From Rhytidiadelphus loreus (taxonomy: Eukaryota > Streptophyta > Bryopsida > Hypnales > Hylocomiaceae), in NCBI GenBank assembly GCA_947034895.1, contig OX344764.1, forward strand, positions 19,654,001-19,718,000: a DNA stretch of 64,000 nucleotides, read 5' to 3'. The notes under the pieces were generated by a model. The model saw nothing but the letters and a program-made list of their open reading frames with translations, was not told the origin of the DNA and made no database searches. The position numbers and the translations under genes are program-made. This document shows positions 43,704-55,010 of the stretch, piece after piece (positions within the stretch are counted from its first letter, which is position 1; every line of letters starts with the position of its first letter).

Positions 43704-45079
43704 AGAGTTAGTCTTCATTTCCAATTCATTTTGTTAAGTCCCAATCACCAGGACTACTAACATGGACTCCACTCGTGACACCCGGCATGTCACTTGGTAA
43801 CATGGGGCGGAACTTTCATCTCAATGTATAAGGACTCATGGTGGCACTACTCACCACGGTCCTAACCGCCCTTGAGTGTCACCCCACTCCATGCTAGCCC
43901 ATCTTGCATTTGCTAATTTTCCCCAATAAGGCTAACCGGGACTTACAACTCAGGACACATCAAGTGTGGCCTAGCAAGGTGTGGGACTCCATCCAACCGG
44001 TGCCCCAAGACACCCTCAAGTGTCCCATGGTGCCTTGGACCGGTGGTGAAGTCACATTACCAACCTTGAGTTTACCGGAACTTACGAAGGCTCCAAGCGA
44101 GAGTGAGGAGGGAGACCAACCCCTCCTATAGTACTTTCTGTGGCATTTGGCAGACCCCCCCCCTTGTGGGTCGAAGGTACACCCCAAACCCACTTGGGCT
44201 TTGAAAGACCACCCATTTCTAACTCGAAATGGCCAAGTTTCATCACCGTTTGGAGTCCCGAACTTTCAAACGGCGTAAATTTGCGGTTAGAGCTCTAAAC
44301 ATCACATACAAGACATTTTAGATATCTACAAGATGAGTAGATGCCAATGGACTCTTCAATCGTCCCATTTGGACAAATTCTCACAAAGTTATGGCCTTCC
44401 AAAGATTTGGGTTCATTGGGGGAGGCGTCACCCTTTCACCACGGCCCTTCTCTTGGCCATAACTTTTGGCTCATAGCTTAGAACCTCGTAATGCTAGTCA
44501 TTCTAGCTTCCTTGTGTTCATAACTTTCCAATGATATGCTACATGCCATACTTCCTTGAGGGAATCATTGAAAACCCTCACTCCTAGCCCGTAAGTGTCC
44601 CGGTCGCCACCGGGACATAGTCAACTTTGAACGTCCATAACTTCTAGCTCACAACTCCAAATCATGCGTTCTAAAGACGGTTGGATGCGTATTCTCAAGG
44701 GCTTTCCAAGAATGTAAGACACTCTACCATATCTTACAAATCCAGGGCGTTATTTCTCTGTTAGATCAGGAGTCTTTCAAAACTCCCTTTTTAGTCTATT
44801 ACAAGGCTTGGAGAGTCACCCCAAGGTCCTCCTTGCTCACCAAGACACTTTGGGCACCCCAAGGAGAGATAGGGGCATGACAGTGTGCCAATGAGGTACT
44901 TGCTTTCAATTGGCGGCTTCCATGTAGTTGGGGTGAAGTGTACAGAGTATGGGGATGTGTGGAAGCCCTCTTCAGGAAGGACGGAAGGAAAGCATGCAAA
45001 CAATGCAAATTAGTCTACAAATGAATGCATGTATTGCATGTCTAATACCTTCTTTTAAGCTTGCTCCAGTGAAATAGTG
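43704..45079. other. Non-coding, cDNA-like repetitive text without an identified gene
   Basis: More GC-rich than the neighbours, with a C-tract at 44155-44163 and phrases such as 'ccaccgggacatagtcaac'. Short frames on both strands overlap one another and look accidental. The composition suggests a decayed LTR retroelement, but no diagnostic feature is present. Confidence 0.25.
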
Positions 45080-45530
45080 TTAATCATTAATGTTTTTTTC
45101 TCCCTTAACAAATGACATAGAAGCGTTGATTTGAGTAACAACATTGAGCTCCAATGCAGTGTCAACAAATGATATTTCCCTATGCAATTGGATTGAGTCT
45201 GTAATTTCTTTTAGTGCGCACAATGCGAAGGAGAAGTGGAACAACTCAGCTAATGAGGATGAGTCCATCACGTCACGTGCTAATGTCGTGTAATTGAAGA
45301 TGTCATTGACGTAGATTGGAGTAGTACATTATGTTGTTGTAGAGCAGTTTAGCACTTCCAACAAGTATGGAATATGGTACATTGTCAATGAATGTGACAT
45401 GAAGTAAAGTAGCCTTATAGTTGAATCCAACAGTTCCAATATATTCTACTTCTTTTTGCACCAAGAGTGTCCAATGGGATAGACGCATTGTCATTCCTTG
45501 GAATTGAAGAAATAAATGGAATTCGCTCAT
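45080..45530 (-). pseudogene. Weak coding-like remnants of unknown origin
   Basis: Two minus-strand frames (45303-45530 and 45080-45271) have protein-like composition, for example 'GTVGFNYKATLLHVTFIDNV' and 'FVDTALELNVVTQINASMSF'. They are in different frames and have no recognisable domain. They may belong to the same decayed unit as 39001-39408. Confidence 0.25.
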
Positions 45531-46020
45531 TTGGAATTATGAATGTTCTGGATTTTCTGTAGCTTTTGATTCCATGTCACAATGTTTACAGATGTAAGTG
45601 CCAATGTAGAAGAAGCTTTGTTTTTTTATAATCGGGATATAAGGCAGCGTAGCCTTCATCATATATGAATGCATCCAAAACTTTTGTCATTGTAAGAATG
45701 CTATGAACTTTGTAGGCATTTTCTACACTATATTTCCGTATTGGAAAACTAGTGTTGAGCACTAAGGTACTCTGAGGAGGATGTCCGCACTATAGGAAGG
45801 GAGTTGGAAACTGATGAATAGTTACAAATTTCAAGATCTTATGTACTAGAAGTCTTCCGTGTAAATGGATGCATGATAACATGGCCACACTTAGCCACAG
45901 CATAACACATGTTACACTCCCATTTTCAGATGCCATGCAAATTCACATGCCGTCAAGTAAAAAGTATACAAATCAATACAATTATAACAACTAATCCCTA
46001 TTGTCAACTACCTTGGACAA

Positions 46021-46094
46021 CGCGACCAAATCAACAAAACAAACCAACTGTTTCCAGTTGGATTTTTGTTGATTTGGTACTCGATTTTTCTTGT
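46021..46094. repeat. Hairpin next to a lone CACTA right end
   Basis: The arms CGACCAAATCAACAAAACAA (46021 onward) and, inverted, TTTTTGTTGATTTGGTACTCG (to 46083) can form a stem of about 27 bases with a short loop 'tttc'. They are followed by TTTTTCTTGTAGTG, a CACTA right terminus. No left end is found, so this is probably the stump of a deleted CACTA element. Confidence 0.55.
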
Positions 46095-46589
46095 AGTGTA
46101 CTAGAGGTCATAGTAGTGGTGCTAAGGTGAAAGGAGATAGTGACTACTAGCCTTAGAAATTAAAGGGATGTAAAATTAGTTATTCAAGTGTTCATGAGAC
46201 ATTGGTATATGAAAGCATGTAATGGCAATTGATTATTTGAACCTTTCATTGTAATACAAGTGAACTTAATGATGTTAATAATACCATCAAGGTTTTTTGT
46301 TTTTCAATACTCAAGCACTATCCACTAAAATTACATTGTGTGTATCATTTTTTGCATGAAGCAGTACATACTAAAATGTAATAATATAATGCAACAAATT
46401 TGGCTTCATGTATTGTATTTTTTTATAATTTTGAAAATGAAGAGAGTAACGACTAATGAGGTTGAGTGTGCATTTTACACCGTTTTCAAGGAGAATTAGC
46501 AAAAGTCGATTACAACTTTAGAGGTTCCTAAAGAAAAAGCCCAAAAGCCAAAAATCACTCAAAAAAATTCCTACAGGGCTACAAGGGGT

Positions 46590-46690
46590 TGCATTTCCGT
46601 CTACCCGCTCCCGCCCGTCCGTGCCACCCGTCCGTCCACCCGTCCACCCGTCCAACGGATGCCATCCGATGGACGCCGTCCACATCGTTT
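46590..46690. repeat. CCCGTCCGTCCACCCGTCC cluster
   Basis: Dense 'ccgtccacccgtcc' repeats recall the subterminal GTCCG repeats of the hAT element at 22080-28696, including the nearby 'tttgaacgtctggac' text. It may be a hAT fragment without ends. Confidence 0.4.
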
Positions 46691-46796
46691 GTGCGTCTCA
46701 AAAATTTGAACGTCTGGACATCCAAACATCCGAATTTGGGACGTGATTTGCCCTTGGACGTTGAAATTCGTCAACCTTGCTTGTAGTTATCAACTA

Positions 46797-47137
46797 GAAA
46801 GGTTTGCAAGTTTGGTGGTGAAGCGCCACATGAGCTTGGAGTAGATCTCATATTGTTTGACTGCCAAGAGAATTTTCCCGTTCTAGGGGTGTTTTCTTTA
46901 GGAACACATGTGCCTAAATGGAATGTAGACAAGGAATACGAGGCTATTCAATAGGCTTTTTATTTTGCAAAGTTGCATTTAAAAGATCATAGGTGTATTG
47001 TGGTATTTCATTTATGGAGCACAAACGCAAAAGGTGTCATTGCTGGGCTATGTGAAGTGTATTCTATTGTGAAGAAAAAGGAGTGGTTGGAAATCAACTG
47101 TATGCACTTAACTTCAGGCATAGACCCTTCAAACACA
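46797..47137 (+). pseudogene. Methyltransferase-like relic, exon 1 (motif IV side)
   Basis: The frame reads 'KVCKFGGEAPHELGVDLILF', 'DCQENFPVLGVFSLG', 'HVPKWNVDKEYEAIQ', then TAG at 46952-46954, and continues 'HLKDHRCIVVFHLWST' to a GT donor after 47137. The 'DLILFD...' strand followed by 'CIVVFHLW' is laid out like the N-terminal half of a permuted (beta-class) DNA amino-methyltransferase, where DPPY sits before the AdoMet-binding motif. Here the catalytic motif is degraded (DCQE). One in-frame stop is present. Family assignment is by layout and memory, not by search. Confidence 0.4.
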
Positions 47138-47231
47138 GTAGGTTTCTGTCATGAATTTTATATTTTATAAGGATTTTGCAGTGTATATAGTATTATTCAT
47201 TTTTTATGTGTTTTTTATTCAATGTTGGCAG

Positions 47232-47505
47232 ACAATGAAGTTTCAGATTACACTCTTGGTGAAAGACCTCGGTAAGGGAGTGAAATCGGGCTTTTCTTTT
47301 AAGCAAACACAATCCATGAGGAAGGCTAAAGTGGATCTTCAACGTGGCGACACATTGATAAACTATACCATTGAAAATACAATGTTGATTAATGATCAAA
47401 TTCCATGGCGTGGGCCGCAAGAGAAGGATGCAAAAATTTTCTAGTTCTTCATTGAAGAGACAACCATTGAAGGGGATGTAATTCTTGACTGCACAGCAGC
47501 TACTA
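47232..47505 (+). pseudogene. Methyltransferase-like relic, exon 2
   Basis: Follows a 94-base intron with GT/AG ends and joins exon 1 in phase 0. The frame reads 'TMKFQITLLVKDLGKGVKSG', 'DTLINYTIENTMLIN', then TAG near 47442-47444, and continues 'FFIEETTIEGDVILDCTAAT'. The last part matches the 'GDxVLDPFAGSGTT' strand and loop (motif I) of AdoMet-dependent amino-methyltransferases, with the glycine loop partly replaced. The donor GT is at 47506. Confidence 0.45.
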
Positions 47506-47535
47506 GTGAGTTTTCAATTATATTATTCTATATAT

Positions 47536-47777
47536 GGTCAATTTTGTTAAAATGGCAGTATTCCACATGCCATTTTAATGGAATATCTTCTACAAATGGA
47601 GAATAAGTGTGCCATGATAGGGTCATACATGTGCCAATTTTATGCCTAGCACATTCAAATCACTCCTAGTTCACGCATTTCCACTCCCCTCGGATAATCT
47701 TTCCATTGTTTTCATTCTTTTAGTGGTTTCATTTTGTACCATTTTAATGGAATACCGCCATTTTAACAAAATTGATC
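47536..47777. mobile_element. 242-bp MITE in the intron, TATAT-type flanks
   Basis: Inverted ends of at least 30 bases: GGTCAATTTTGTTAAAATGG and, inward from the right, GATCAATTTTGTTAAAATGG, then 'CGGTATTCCA'. The flanks are 'tatat' and 'atata'. Removing it shortens the intron 47506-47841 from 336 to about 94 bases, the same size as the preceding intron. Confidence 0.75.
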
Positions 47778-47841
47778 ATATATACAAATTGTATTCAGAT
47801 ATAAATCATGTACTTCATCAATTGTATGTTGTTTGTAATAG

Positions 47842-48048
47842 GTGCATCAATAACAGCTTGTCGCGGAACAGGGCATCATATAATGGCTTTGGAGGAAGAC
47901 AAAAACATCTTTAACGTTGTTTTGTTATCCATGAAAAAGACCACTCCGGTCATGGTAACGACAGAACCGCATGTGGGAGCTGCATCATCTCAAGATCCAG
48001 ATTGACATGAACATCGTAGTTCACAAATTTCTCGGAAGACTAAACCTT
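47842..48048 (+). pseudogene. Methyltransferase-like relic, exon 3
   Basis: Acceptor 'gtaatag' then exon joined in phase (split Ser codon). The frame reads 'ASITACRGTGHHIMALEEDK' and 'NIFNVVLLSMKKTTP', matching the helix, 'GRRxIGIExD' strand and following helix after motif I in amino-methyltransferases. A TGA stands at 48003-48005. Sequence then continues to a GTAAGT donor at 48049. The phase to exon 4 is off by one base, a second sign of decay. Confidence 0.45.
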
Positions 48049-48136
48049 GTAAGTAAGTTTCCATACATTTCAATTTATATTCGTATACAATTATATATGT
48101 TTCATAATTTTAACATACTTTCATGTGTTTGTGTAG

Positions 48137-50081
48137 CCATCAGAAGTTGATGTTGGCATATGCTACACGACAGAAACAAAGGCTTCTTTTGAGTCCAGAC
48201 AAGTCTTTTGATTTGCCAATTTATGTAGAGCAGTTGACATCAACTTTTGTAGAGTTTGGTTCCTCTAAGCCAAAAAAACGTAGACCTAATTATGCTTTGA
48301 ATGTTTCAGAGTTCGTAGATGTTAGTGCATCTAAAAGTAGAGACACTACAAGAAAAACACTATATAAATGACTGCAAAGAATGACTGCATAGGAGTCATT
48401 GTGGACAAAAATGACTGCACTGTGATTTTAGCCCCTGGAGTCATAGTGGACTAGTCATTTTTATAAATGACTGCCATAGTATTATCACCATCCATTGTGA
48501 GCTTAGATGGGGTTTTGGATGAAACTTCCAAAGTGGTAAAGAAAAAAGAAGTTTAAGGAAATGACTCCTATGTTGCCACGTGGCCAGTCATTCTGAAGTC
48601 ATCTCATAGTCACAAATGATCCCTTTTTTTAATCCTTTTTTGAAATCTAGGATTATATTTTAAAATCTAGGAAATTTGAATATTATTTTTTGAAATCTAG
48701 GATTATATTCTGAAATCTAGGAAATGTGAATATTTTTCTTCTAAAATCTAGGATTGTATTCTAAAGTCTAAGAAATGTAAATATTATTTTTTGAAATCTA
48801 GAATTATATTCTAAAATCTAGGAAATTTAAATATTTTTCTTCTGAAATCTAGGATTGTATTCTAAAATCTAGAAAATGTGAATATTATTTTCTAATATCT
48901 AAAAGGTTTGAAGATTGTTTTTGAGTTGTGGTGAAATGTGCAAAATGAGTACACCATATACAAAATACCATATACAAATACATGATACACAATACACTAT
49001 ATTTTGCATATGTGTCAAATGGATTTTCAAGCCATTTAGTGTGTGAATACAAAGAGTTCAAATAACAAGCCTTTTATACAAATGAGGTAGTAGGAGGCAA
49101 GACAAACCATGTGGGATTTGTAAAATGTTGATGCAATAGTAGAGTAGTGATGTGGAAGTCATTATGTAGTTGTATTAGAGTAAATCACAATCAAAATAGT
49201 AGAGTAGTGACACGGAAGTCATTATGTAGTCACCTTAGAGTAAATTGTAGTTAAAATACAATCACATAGTTTACTCACTTTTGACTATGGCCTTCACAAT
49301 GGAATTGAATAAGTCCAAATTGGAAGTTTAACAATGTTGTGAACAAAAACCAATGGATAAAACATAGACATTGTGAAAGTTATCAACCTAGTTCTATAAA
49401 AATTAGAACCAAAAATTGTTTTTCTATCTCTTAGAAGTGCTAAATGTCATCTAAATTTTAGTTTTAGGCCTATGCATTGTCAATCTAACTTTATTTTTTT
49501 AGTTTGTTTTGAAAAAAACATTAGTAAATAGAGAAAAAAATCAAAAGAAAAATAAGTCTCCAAGAATGTATCATTTTAACCCCTACAGGAGCAAGGCCTT
49601 TTTTCTACCAAAGAAACACTGAAAACTGTCATTTCTGTAGCAAAGAGTAAAAAGAATTTAAAATGTTTTTCTTTGACATCTAACCGAAGGATCTTACACC
49701 CAACTAGTATTTAAAAGTGTGGAAAAAATTTCAGAATTTTTGATCGCATAGATTGCAAGATATTTGCATTTAAAGTGGAAAAAACAAGTTTTTCAGCACA
49801 TTGCGGGACTAGATAAAGACAACACGTTCTGGATGTAAAAATGTGGATGAAGACTCCTTGCCACTAAGTCGTCATCATGTAGTCGCGAATGTGACTCTGA
49901 ATTGACTGTAACGATGACAACCCCAAACCCTTGGTGCAATTAGGGAACACGAGTCATATTCAAGTCGTTCCGGACAAGTAGTCATTCTTCTATGGTTACA
50001 TTTACCCCCATTTCCTTGTAGTGAGAGACTTCAGAGTCCTCTACCAATGACAATTCCGCGACTAAGTCTACTACAATTTAA
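48137..50081 (+). pseudogene. Last exon of the methyltransferase-like relic, split by a CACTA element
   Basis: The exon reads 'MLAYATRQKQRLLLSPDKSF', 'TSTFVEFGSSKPKKRRPNYA', 'LNVSEFVDVSASKSR' and is interrupted at 48343. After removal of the element (48344-50023) and one AGA it resumes in frame as 'ETSESSTNDNSATKSTTI' to TAA 50079-50081. The low-complexity Ser/Thr end and basic 'KPKKRR' patch fit a disordered, perhaps nuclear, C-terminal tail. A duplicated copy at 51530-51713 lacks the insertion. Confidence 0.5.
48344..50023 (-). mobile_element. CACTA element, 1.68 kb, AGA target duplication (copy 2)
   Basis: Ends CACTACAAGAAAAACACTAT and, inward from the right, CACTACAAGGAAATGGGGGT. AGA is duplicated at 48341-48343 and 50024-50026. 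It is the inverse of 35438-37125 with few differences, so both copies probably moved recently. It interrupts the last exon of the methyltransferase-like relic. The promoter-like module (TATAAAAG on the minus strand, 49078-49071) and a TTAA-family end (49575-49578) are inside. Confidence 0.92.
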
Positions 50082-50094
50082 ACTCACAAGATTG

Positions 50095-50450
50095 ACATAT
50101 CTCGTGAGTTATTGTATTATGTGTTGATTTTTAGTATGAGTGGATTTGTGTGTTTTATGGCTAATTTGTTGGCTTCATTTGTCTCCCTTTACACTTTTCA
50201 TTTATGTGATATTAATTATGAATGAACACAATTGGTTGTTGCCATGACAATTTAAAAAATGATTTGTAAATGACCCTAATTTGTTAAAAAAATGCAAAAT
50301 CAAAGTTTACTAAAAGCATGGTCATAGTTCCTTCATATTATTTTAAGAAAAAAAATTCCCGCTCAAAAGCTCACAGGCTCACGTACTGTAAACCTTGGCT
50401 CAAAGTAGAATGATATATTCAAATTTTGACAAGGGAGATTACAAAGATGA
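50095..50450 (+). repeat. 3' flank of the relic gene, left copy of a local duplication
   Basis: Matches 51713-52080 downstream of the second copy of the last exon: 'gattgacatatctc', 'tgtgttttatggcta' and 'aggctcacaggctcac' type text in the same order. It shows that exon plus downstream DNA were duplicated together. Confidence 0.6.
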
Positions 50451-50609
50451 AGACATGTACCATTGTTCAAAAACAATGTGTGGAGATGAAAAAAGTTAGT
50501 AGTTTGTCATTGTATTCAAAATTTCAACCTATGCGGCATTGACAAACAATCTTGATTTAAACTTTCATACCCTTCACCCGGACATCTTGTTTTCGGTCAA
50601 ATAAATAAA

Positions 50610-50880
50610 TAATTTTTTTTTTTTTTTTGTACCAAAAATAGGGGTAGCACCAAGTACTCCAAAAAACTCATTTGTACCTGACTTAGTTTCTGAAGGTACC
50701 ACCCAGAACCCCTATTTTCAATTATAAATAAATAAAAATAAAAATAAAAAAATTTCAATTTTCTTTTTGTTGGCTACCCAAAACGAAGGTGCCACCAAGT
50801 ATTCTCCAAACCTTAGTTGGACCCAACTGGGGTTCTAGAGGTACCAATCAGACCCCCCCATTTTGGTATTTGATCGAAAA
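50610..50880. repeat. Two tandem hairpin-forming units of about 150 bp, with a T-tract
   Basis: Unit 1 has 'aaaataggggtagcaccaag' and the inverted 'ggtaccacccagaacccc'; unit 2 repeats the layout with 'aaggtgccaccaag' and 'ggtaccaatcagacccc'. Each can fold back on itself. A run of T (50612-50628) precedes them. They may be two tandem small foldback elements. Confidence 0.5.
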
Positions 50881-51469
50881 AGAAATAATAAACACTAAGA
50901 AATGTCTTTTTTCAATTCCAAGTTTCAGAGGGGTATTTTGAGTAATGCAAAGATTATGATGTTTCCAATATAAGTGTGATAATGCATTTCATGTTTTCTT
51001 TCTTAATTAAACCCAAATTTGACCTGATTTCACAAGGTTGAATTGAGATTTCTGGAAGGTTGGTTGGATCTAATTGACCGTGAAGATTCTATGTTGTATC
51101 TCTTGAAATTGGGTTAAGGTCTGGTATTTTTGTTATAGACCTCCAAGATGTGGTTGAGAGAATAAATAATACAAATGCTTCTTTGTTTTGCTTCAAGGCT
51201 AGTGGAATTTGACTTCCTAGTTTCAAATTTAGTTCAAATTAGTGATTTGGATTTGGATTGAAGAGCATGAAGCTTGGCAGTTTTGGAGTAAAGTTTTATT
51301 AGTGATTGTGATCTAAACACTACAACCATGGCACTTTTCAAGTTTGCTTAGAAGTCAAAATTTTGAAAATAAACAAGCAATTTTTCATATCCATTTTTTC
51401 ATGTCAAAATTTAAGTTTTGCAAGTTTAACATTGTTTTACATTTGTTTGTAACCATATAGAATTGATGT

Positions 51470-52080
51470 TTGTAGATGGAATGATCAAAGCATAAAGTCT
51501 TTTCTTCAATTTAGAGAAGAATTTTTGTCTTCTTGTGTCTGTTGAGCAGATGGCATCAACATTTGCGGACTTTGGCTATTCTAAACCAAAACGCCATAAA
51601 GATACTTATGCTTTGAAAATTTTGAATTTATAGATGGCAGTGCCTCTGAGGGTAGAGAGACTTCAAAGCCATCAACAACTGAGGGTTCTACAACCAAGTC
51701 CACTACGACTTAGACTCTAGAGATTGACATATCTCTTGAGTCAAACTATAATGTGTGGATTTTAGAATTATGAGTAGATTTATGTGTTTTATGGCTACAT
51801 CTTGGACATTTGCAATTTTCACTTGGATTTTGTATATCATGATGTCTATCAAAAATGACTACATTTGTTTGTGGCAAAAAAAATCTTCAAAATACATTTG
51901 CAAGTGCATCAAATTTCATTAGAATGACTTCACATTTCTTGAAATTTATAATGTAATAAACCTATGGTCATAGGTCTCAACTCTCAACTTGTTTATGCTA
52001 CAAAAAAAATTCTCACTCACAAGCTTAGGCTCACAGGCTCACATGCTAGCAATCTTGAAACTACGACTTCTTAGAATCTT
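51470..52080 (+). pseudogene. Duplicated last exon of the methyltransferase-like relic, without insertion
   Basis: The frame 'VEQMASTFADFGYSKPKRHK' near 51548, a frameshift near 51630, then 'GRETSKPSTTEGSTTKSTTT' to TAG 51711-51713. It parallels 48220-50081. The sequence 'gtagagagacttc' (51654) is the uninterrupted counterpart of the CACTA target in the other copy. Upstream exons were not found between 50450 and 51470. It is too decayed to encode a product. Confidence 0.5.
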
Positions 52081-52950
52081 AGATTATTTTGTTCAAAAAT
52101 GGACTTCAAATATACAGTATTGTAAATACTTTAAAATATAATTCTAAACACATTTAAATAACGCTAGTACCTTCTGTAAATTGAAGTTTCATAATTGAGC
52201 TATCTTTAGCATGTATTTTCAAAAATGCAAAAGAATATTTTGTTGACTTTTTTGGTGCTAAATGAACTTCATAAACTTCTCACAATTCCATTAGATGGAA
52301 AAAAACTCTAATTAAAATCAAAGCCCAAATAATTGGGTGTTAGAGTGATTTGATCTTACACCCCAAAAAATAATAGAACGTGAATGTGAGGTTGGAGTAA
52401 AAAAATCTATTAGGTGTCAGAGGAGTAAAAACAAACTTTCAAACTTTCCATTTTAGGATTTAAAGTATATAGTTAATTACTGTAACACCTAATTCAAATT
52501 CAAAATCATACTCAAGTAAAATTTAGTTGTCCCGGTTCACCACTCTTTCAAAATAATTAGTCACCATAAATAGTCATTCACTCTCATAATTGTCATTCAT
52601 GATTGTACTAGGTATTAAAAGTGTGTCACCATGCACAATGATTTCTGACTTATGATTGGCATCCTTGATAGTGGTCTCCTAGTCTCTTTGAATGCTTCAA
52701 GTTTTCAAAACTTCTATTTTTTTAAATTTCTACGCTCCTTCAATCCTTCTTCATGACATTTGACATTTCATGCACCCAAAATACAATGGAATTCACCAAA
52801 TTTGGAGTATATAATGAATAAAAAAAGTAGCTTGAATTCAATGTATTCATGATTATTTTCTAAATAAATTTACAACTTCAACATTTAGAACCTTAAACCT
52901 TTAATGAGTTTTTATAGTTTGGGAAATTATACATACATTAAGAATTATTG
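52081..52950. other. AT-rich spacer
   Basis: No coding frame, array or transposon end recognised on either strand. Confidence 0.4.
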
Positions 52951-53590
52951 TGAAAAAAAAATTCATACTACTTCTAGAGATTTTTGTACGCCAAGTAACT
53001 TTTTTCTTGATGAGCCATGAGCTGTAGTTTACAAGTACTAGAGCCCAAAAGCCATGGGATAAATTCCAAAAATGGAATCAAAAAAATATGTACAAGATCA
53101 AAATTAATTGAACATTTAGAATTCATGAGAGAGAAAAATTTATGGTACTTTTACGCATTTTTGTACGCAAAAGAACTTTTCTTTAGATGAGCCATGTAGT
53201 GTAGTTTACAAATACTAGAGCTCAAAAGCCATGGGATAAATTCCGAAAATGGAATCCAAAAAATATGAAGAAGTTCAAAATTAGTTGAACATTTAGAATT
53301 CATAAAATAAATTTATGGTACTTTTATGCATTTTTGTACGCAAAAGAACTTTTCTTTAAATGAGCCATGTGTTGTAGTTAACAAATACTAAAGCCCAAAA
53401 GCCATGGGATAAATTACAAAAATAGAATAAAAAAAATATGTACATGTTCAAAAGTAGTTGAACATTTGGAATTCAATCATGAGAAAATTGAATTCATGCT
53501 ACTTTTATGCATTTTTGTACGCAAAGCAACTTTTCTTTTAATGAGCCATGTGTTGTAGTTTAGAAGTCCTAAAGCCCTAATTTAAAGCCA
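52950..53590 (+). repeat. About 177-bp tandem repeat, 3.5 copies
   Basis: The marker 'tttttgtacg' recurs at 52981, 53158, 53331 and 53512 (spacings 177, 173, 181). It is followed each time by 'aacttttctt', 'gagccatg' and 'gccatgggataaatt'. Units have diverged by substitutions and small indels, so the array is older than the 171-bp and 220-bp arrays. Confidence 0.85.
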
Positions 53591-53691
53591 TGAAGTGTAT
53601 ATATTTTTTTCTTTCATTCTTTTAATTTATTTTATTTTATTTTAACTTTATGATTTTTAAACTGCAACACATGGCATACAAAAGTAGAATT

Positions 53692-53712
53692 GGGGGGGAG
53701 GGGGGGGGGGGG
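53692..53712 (+). repeat. G-tract (G7-A-G13)
   Basis: A near-pure guanine run in otherwise AT-rich DNA, able in principle to form a quadruplex. Such tracts are also prone to sequencing length error. Confidence 0.8.
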
Positions 53713-54309
53713 TAGACAATTGCATTTAAGTAGCATAAAATTAGTTTTCTCATCAATTTTTAATTTTCTTGTACTTTACAACTTCTACATATTTCTTTCC
53801 TTTTCTTCTTTTCAATTTCTCTTATATTTTTTGGGCTTTCATTTCTTAAACTACAACACATGGCTTATTGAAAATACTACAAGTTCTCTTGCGTAGAAAA
53901 ATGGCCACTCTTGTTTAATTTTCATTTTTGATGTCTGAAAAAGGAATGAGTCATGTCCTATATTTAAGAAATTATAATCAAACTCTATTTCCCATGAAAT
54001 GCACATATAAAAGATGAAAAATGCTTTGTATAAATTACTAATACTTAAAAGATGTTGGATTCATGACCACATAAATTTTTGGCCACTCATATTTTATATT
54101 TTTGATGTCTAAAAAGGGCATGAGTCATTTTTTGTATTTAAAATAACACAATATAGAAAATGAATGTAATTTATAATTTTGTGATCCAAAAGTAAAATGA
54201 ATTATTTATTAATTTTTATTTATGTGTACTAATGACCAAGAAAAGGGGATATTAAAATCCATGTCAATACTTAACCCATTTAACAAATGAATGTGAAGAT
54301 TATTTAATA
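53713..54309. other. AT-rich spacer
   Basis: Simple AT-rich text. A 68-codon frame begins over the G-tract and is not credible. 'aaagggcatgagtcat'-type duplicates near 53942 and 54114 suggest a diverged local duplication. Confidence 0.35.
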
Positions 54310-55010
54310 TTTTAAGGAGGGTAAAAAAAATACATGCAAGTTGTAAACACAATGAACATGTAGGATTCATGACAAAATTTAATTTCACTTCCTATTTTTT
54401 TTCATTTGCAATGTAGTGCATGCAAACCCCGAGACCAACATCAATATTTCAATTGAATTTCAATTTCTTTGGAATTGGCGTGGAAATGGAGGGTGGAAAA
54501 AATACATGCAATTTGTGAACACAAAAAACATGTAGGATTCATGACAAAATTTAATTTCACTTCCTATCTTTTTCATTTGCAATGTAGTGCATGCAAACCC
54601 CGAGACCAACGTCAATATTTCAACTCAATTTCAATTTCCTTGGAATTGGTGTGGAAATGGAGGGTGAAAAAAATACATGCAATTTGTGAACACAAAAAAC
54701 ATGTAGGATTCATGACAAAATTTAATTTCACTTCCTATTTTTTTCATTTGCAATGTAGTGCATGCAAACCCCGAGACCAACGTCAATATTTCAACTAAAT
54801 TTCAATTTCCTTGGAATTGGCATGGAAATGGAGGGTGGAAAAAATAAATGCAATTTGTGAACACAATGAACATGTAGGATTCATGACAAAATTTAATTTC
54901 ACTTCCTATTTTTTTCATTTGCAACGTAGTGCATGCAAACCCCGAGACCAACGTCAATATTTCAACTCAATTTCAATTTCCTTGGAATTGGCATGGAAAT
55001 GGAATTTGTA
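54310..55010 (+). repeat. 171-bp tandem repeat, about four copies
   Basis: 'atgcaaac' recurs at 54420, 54591, 54762 and 54933, a constant 171 bases. Units share 'catgtaggattcatgacaaa' and 'ccccgagaccaac'. Because 171 is a multiple of three, the same frame stays open across units (peptide 'HVGFMTKFNFTSYFFHLQCS' repeated) until a stop, but the start and absence of flanking exons argue against a gene. Confidence 0.92.

Noticed and set aside
46021..46082. MicroRNA precursor
   Set aside because: The stem is short, adjoins a CACTA terminus, and shows no sign of a duplex of the usual miRNA shape; a transposon subterminal hairpin is simpler.
53690..53896. 68-codon frame beginning with Gly/Arg over the G-tract
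   Set aside because: Starts in a homopolymer and continues into AT-rich spacer; no coding signal.
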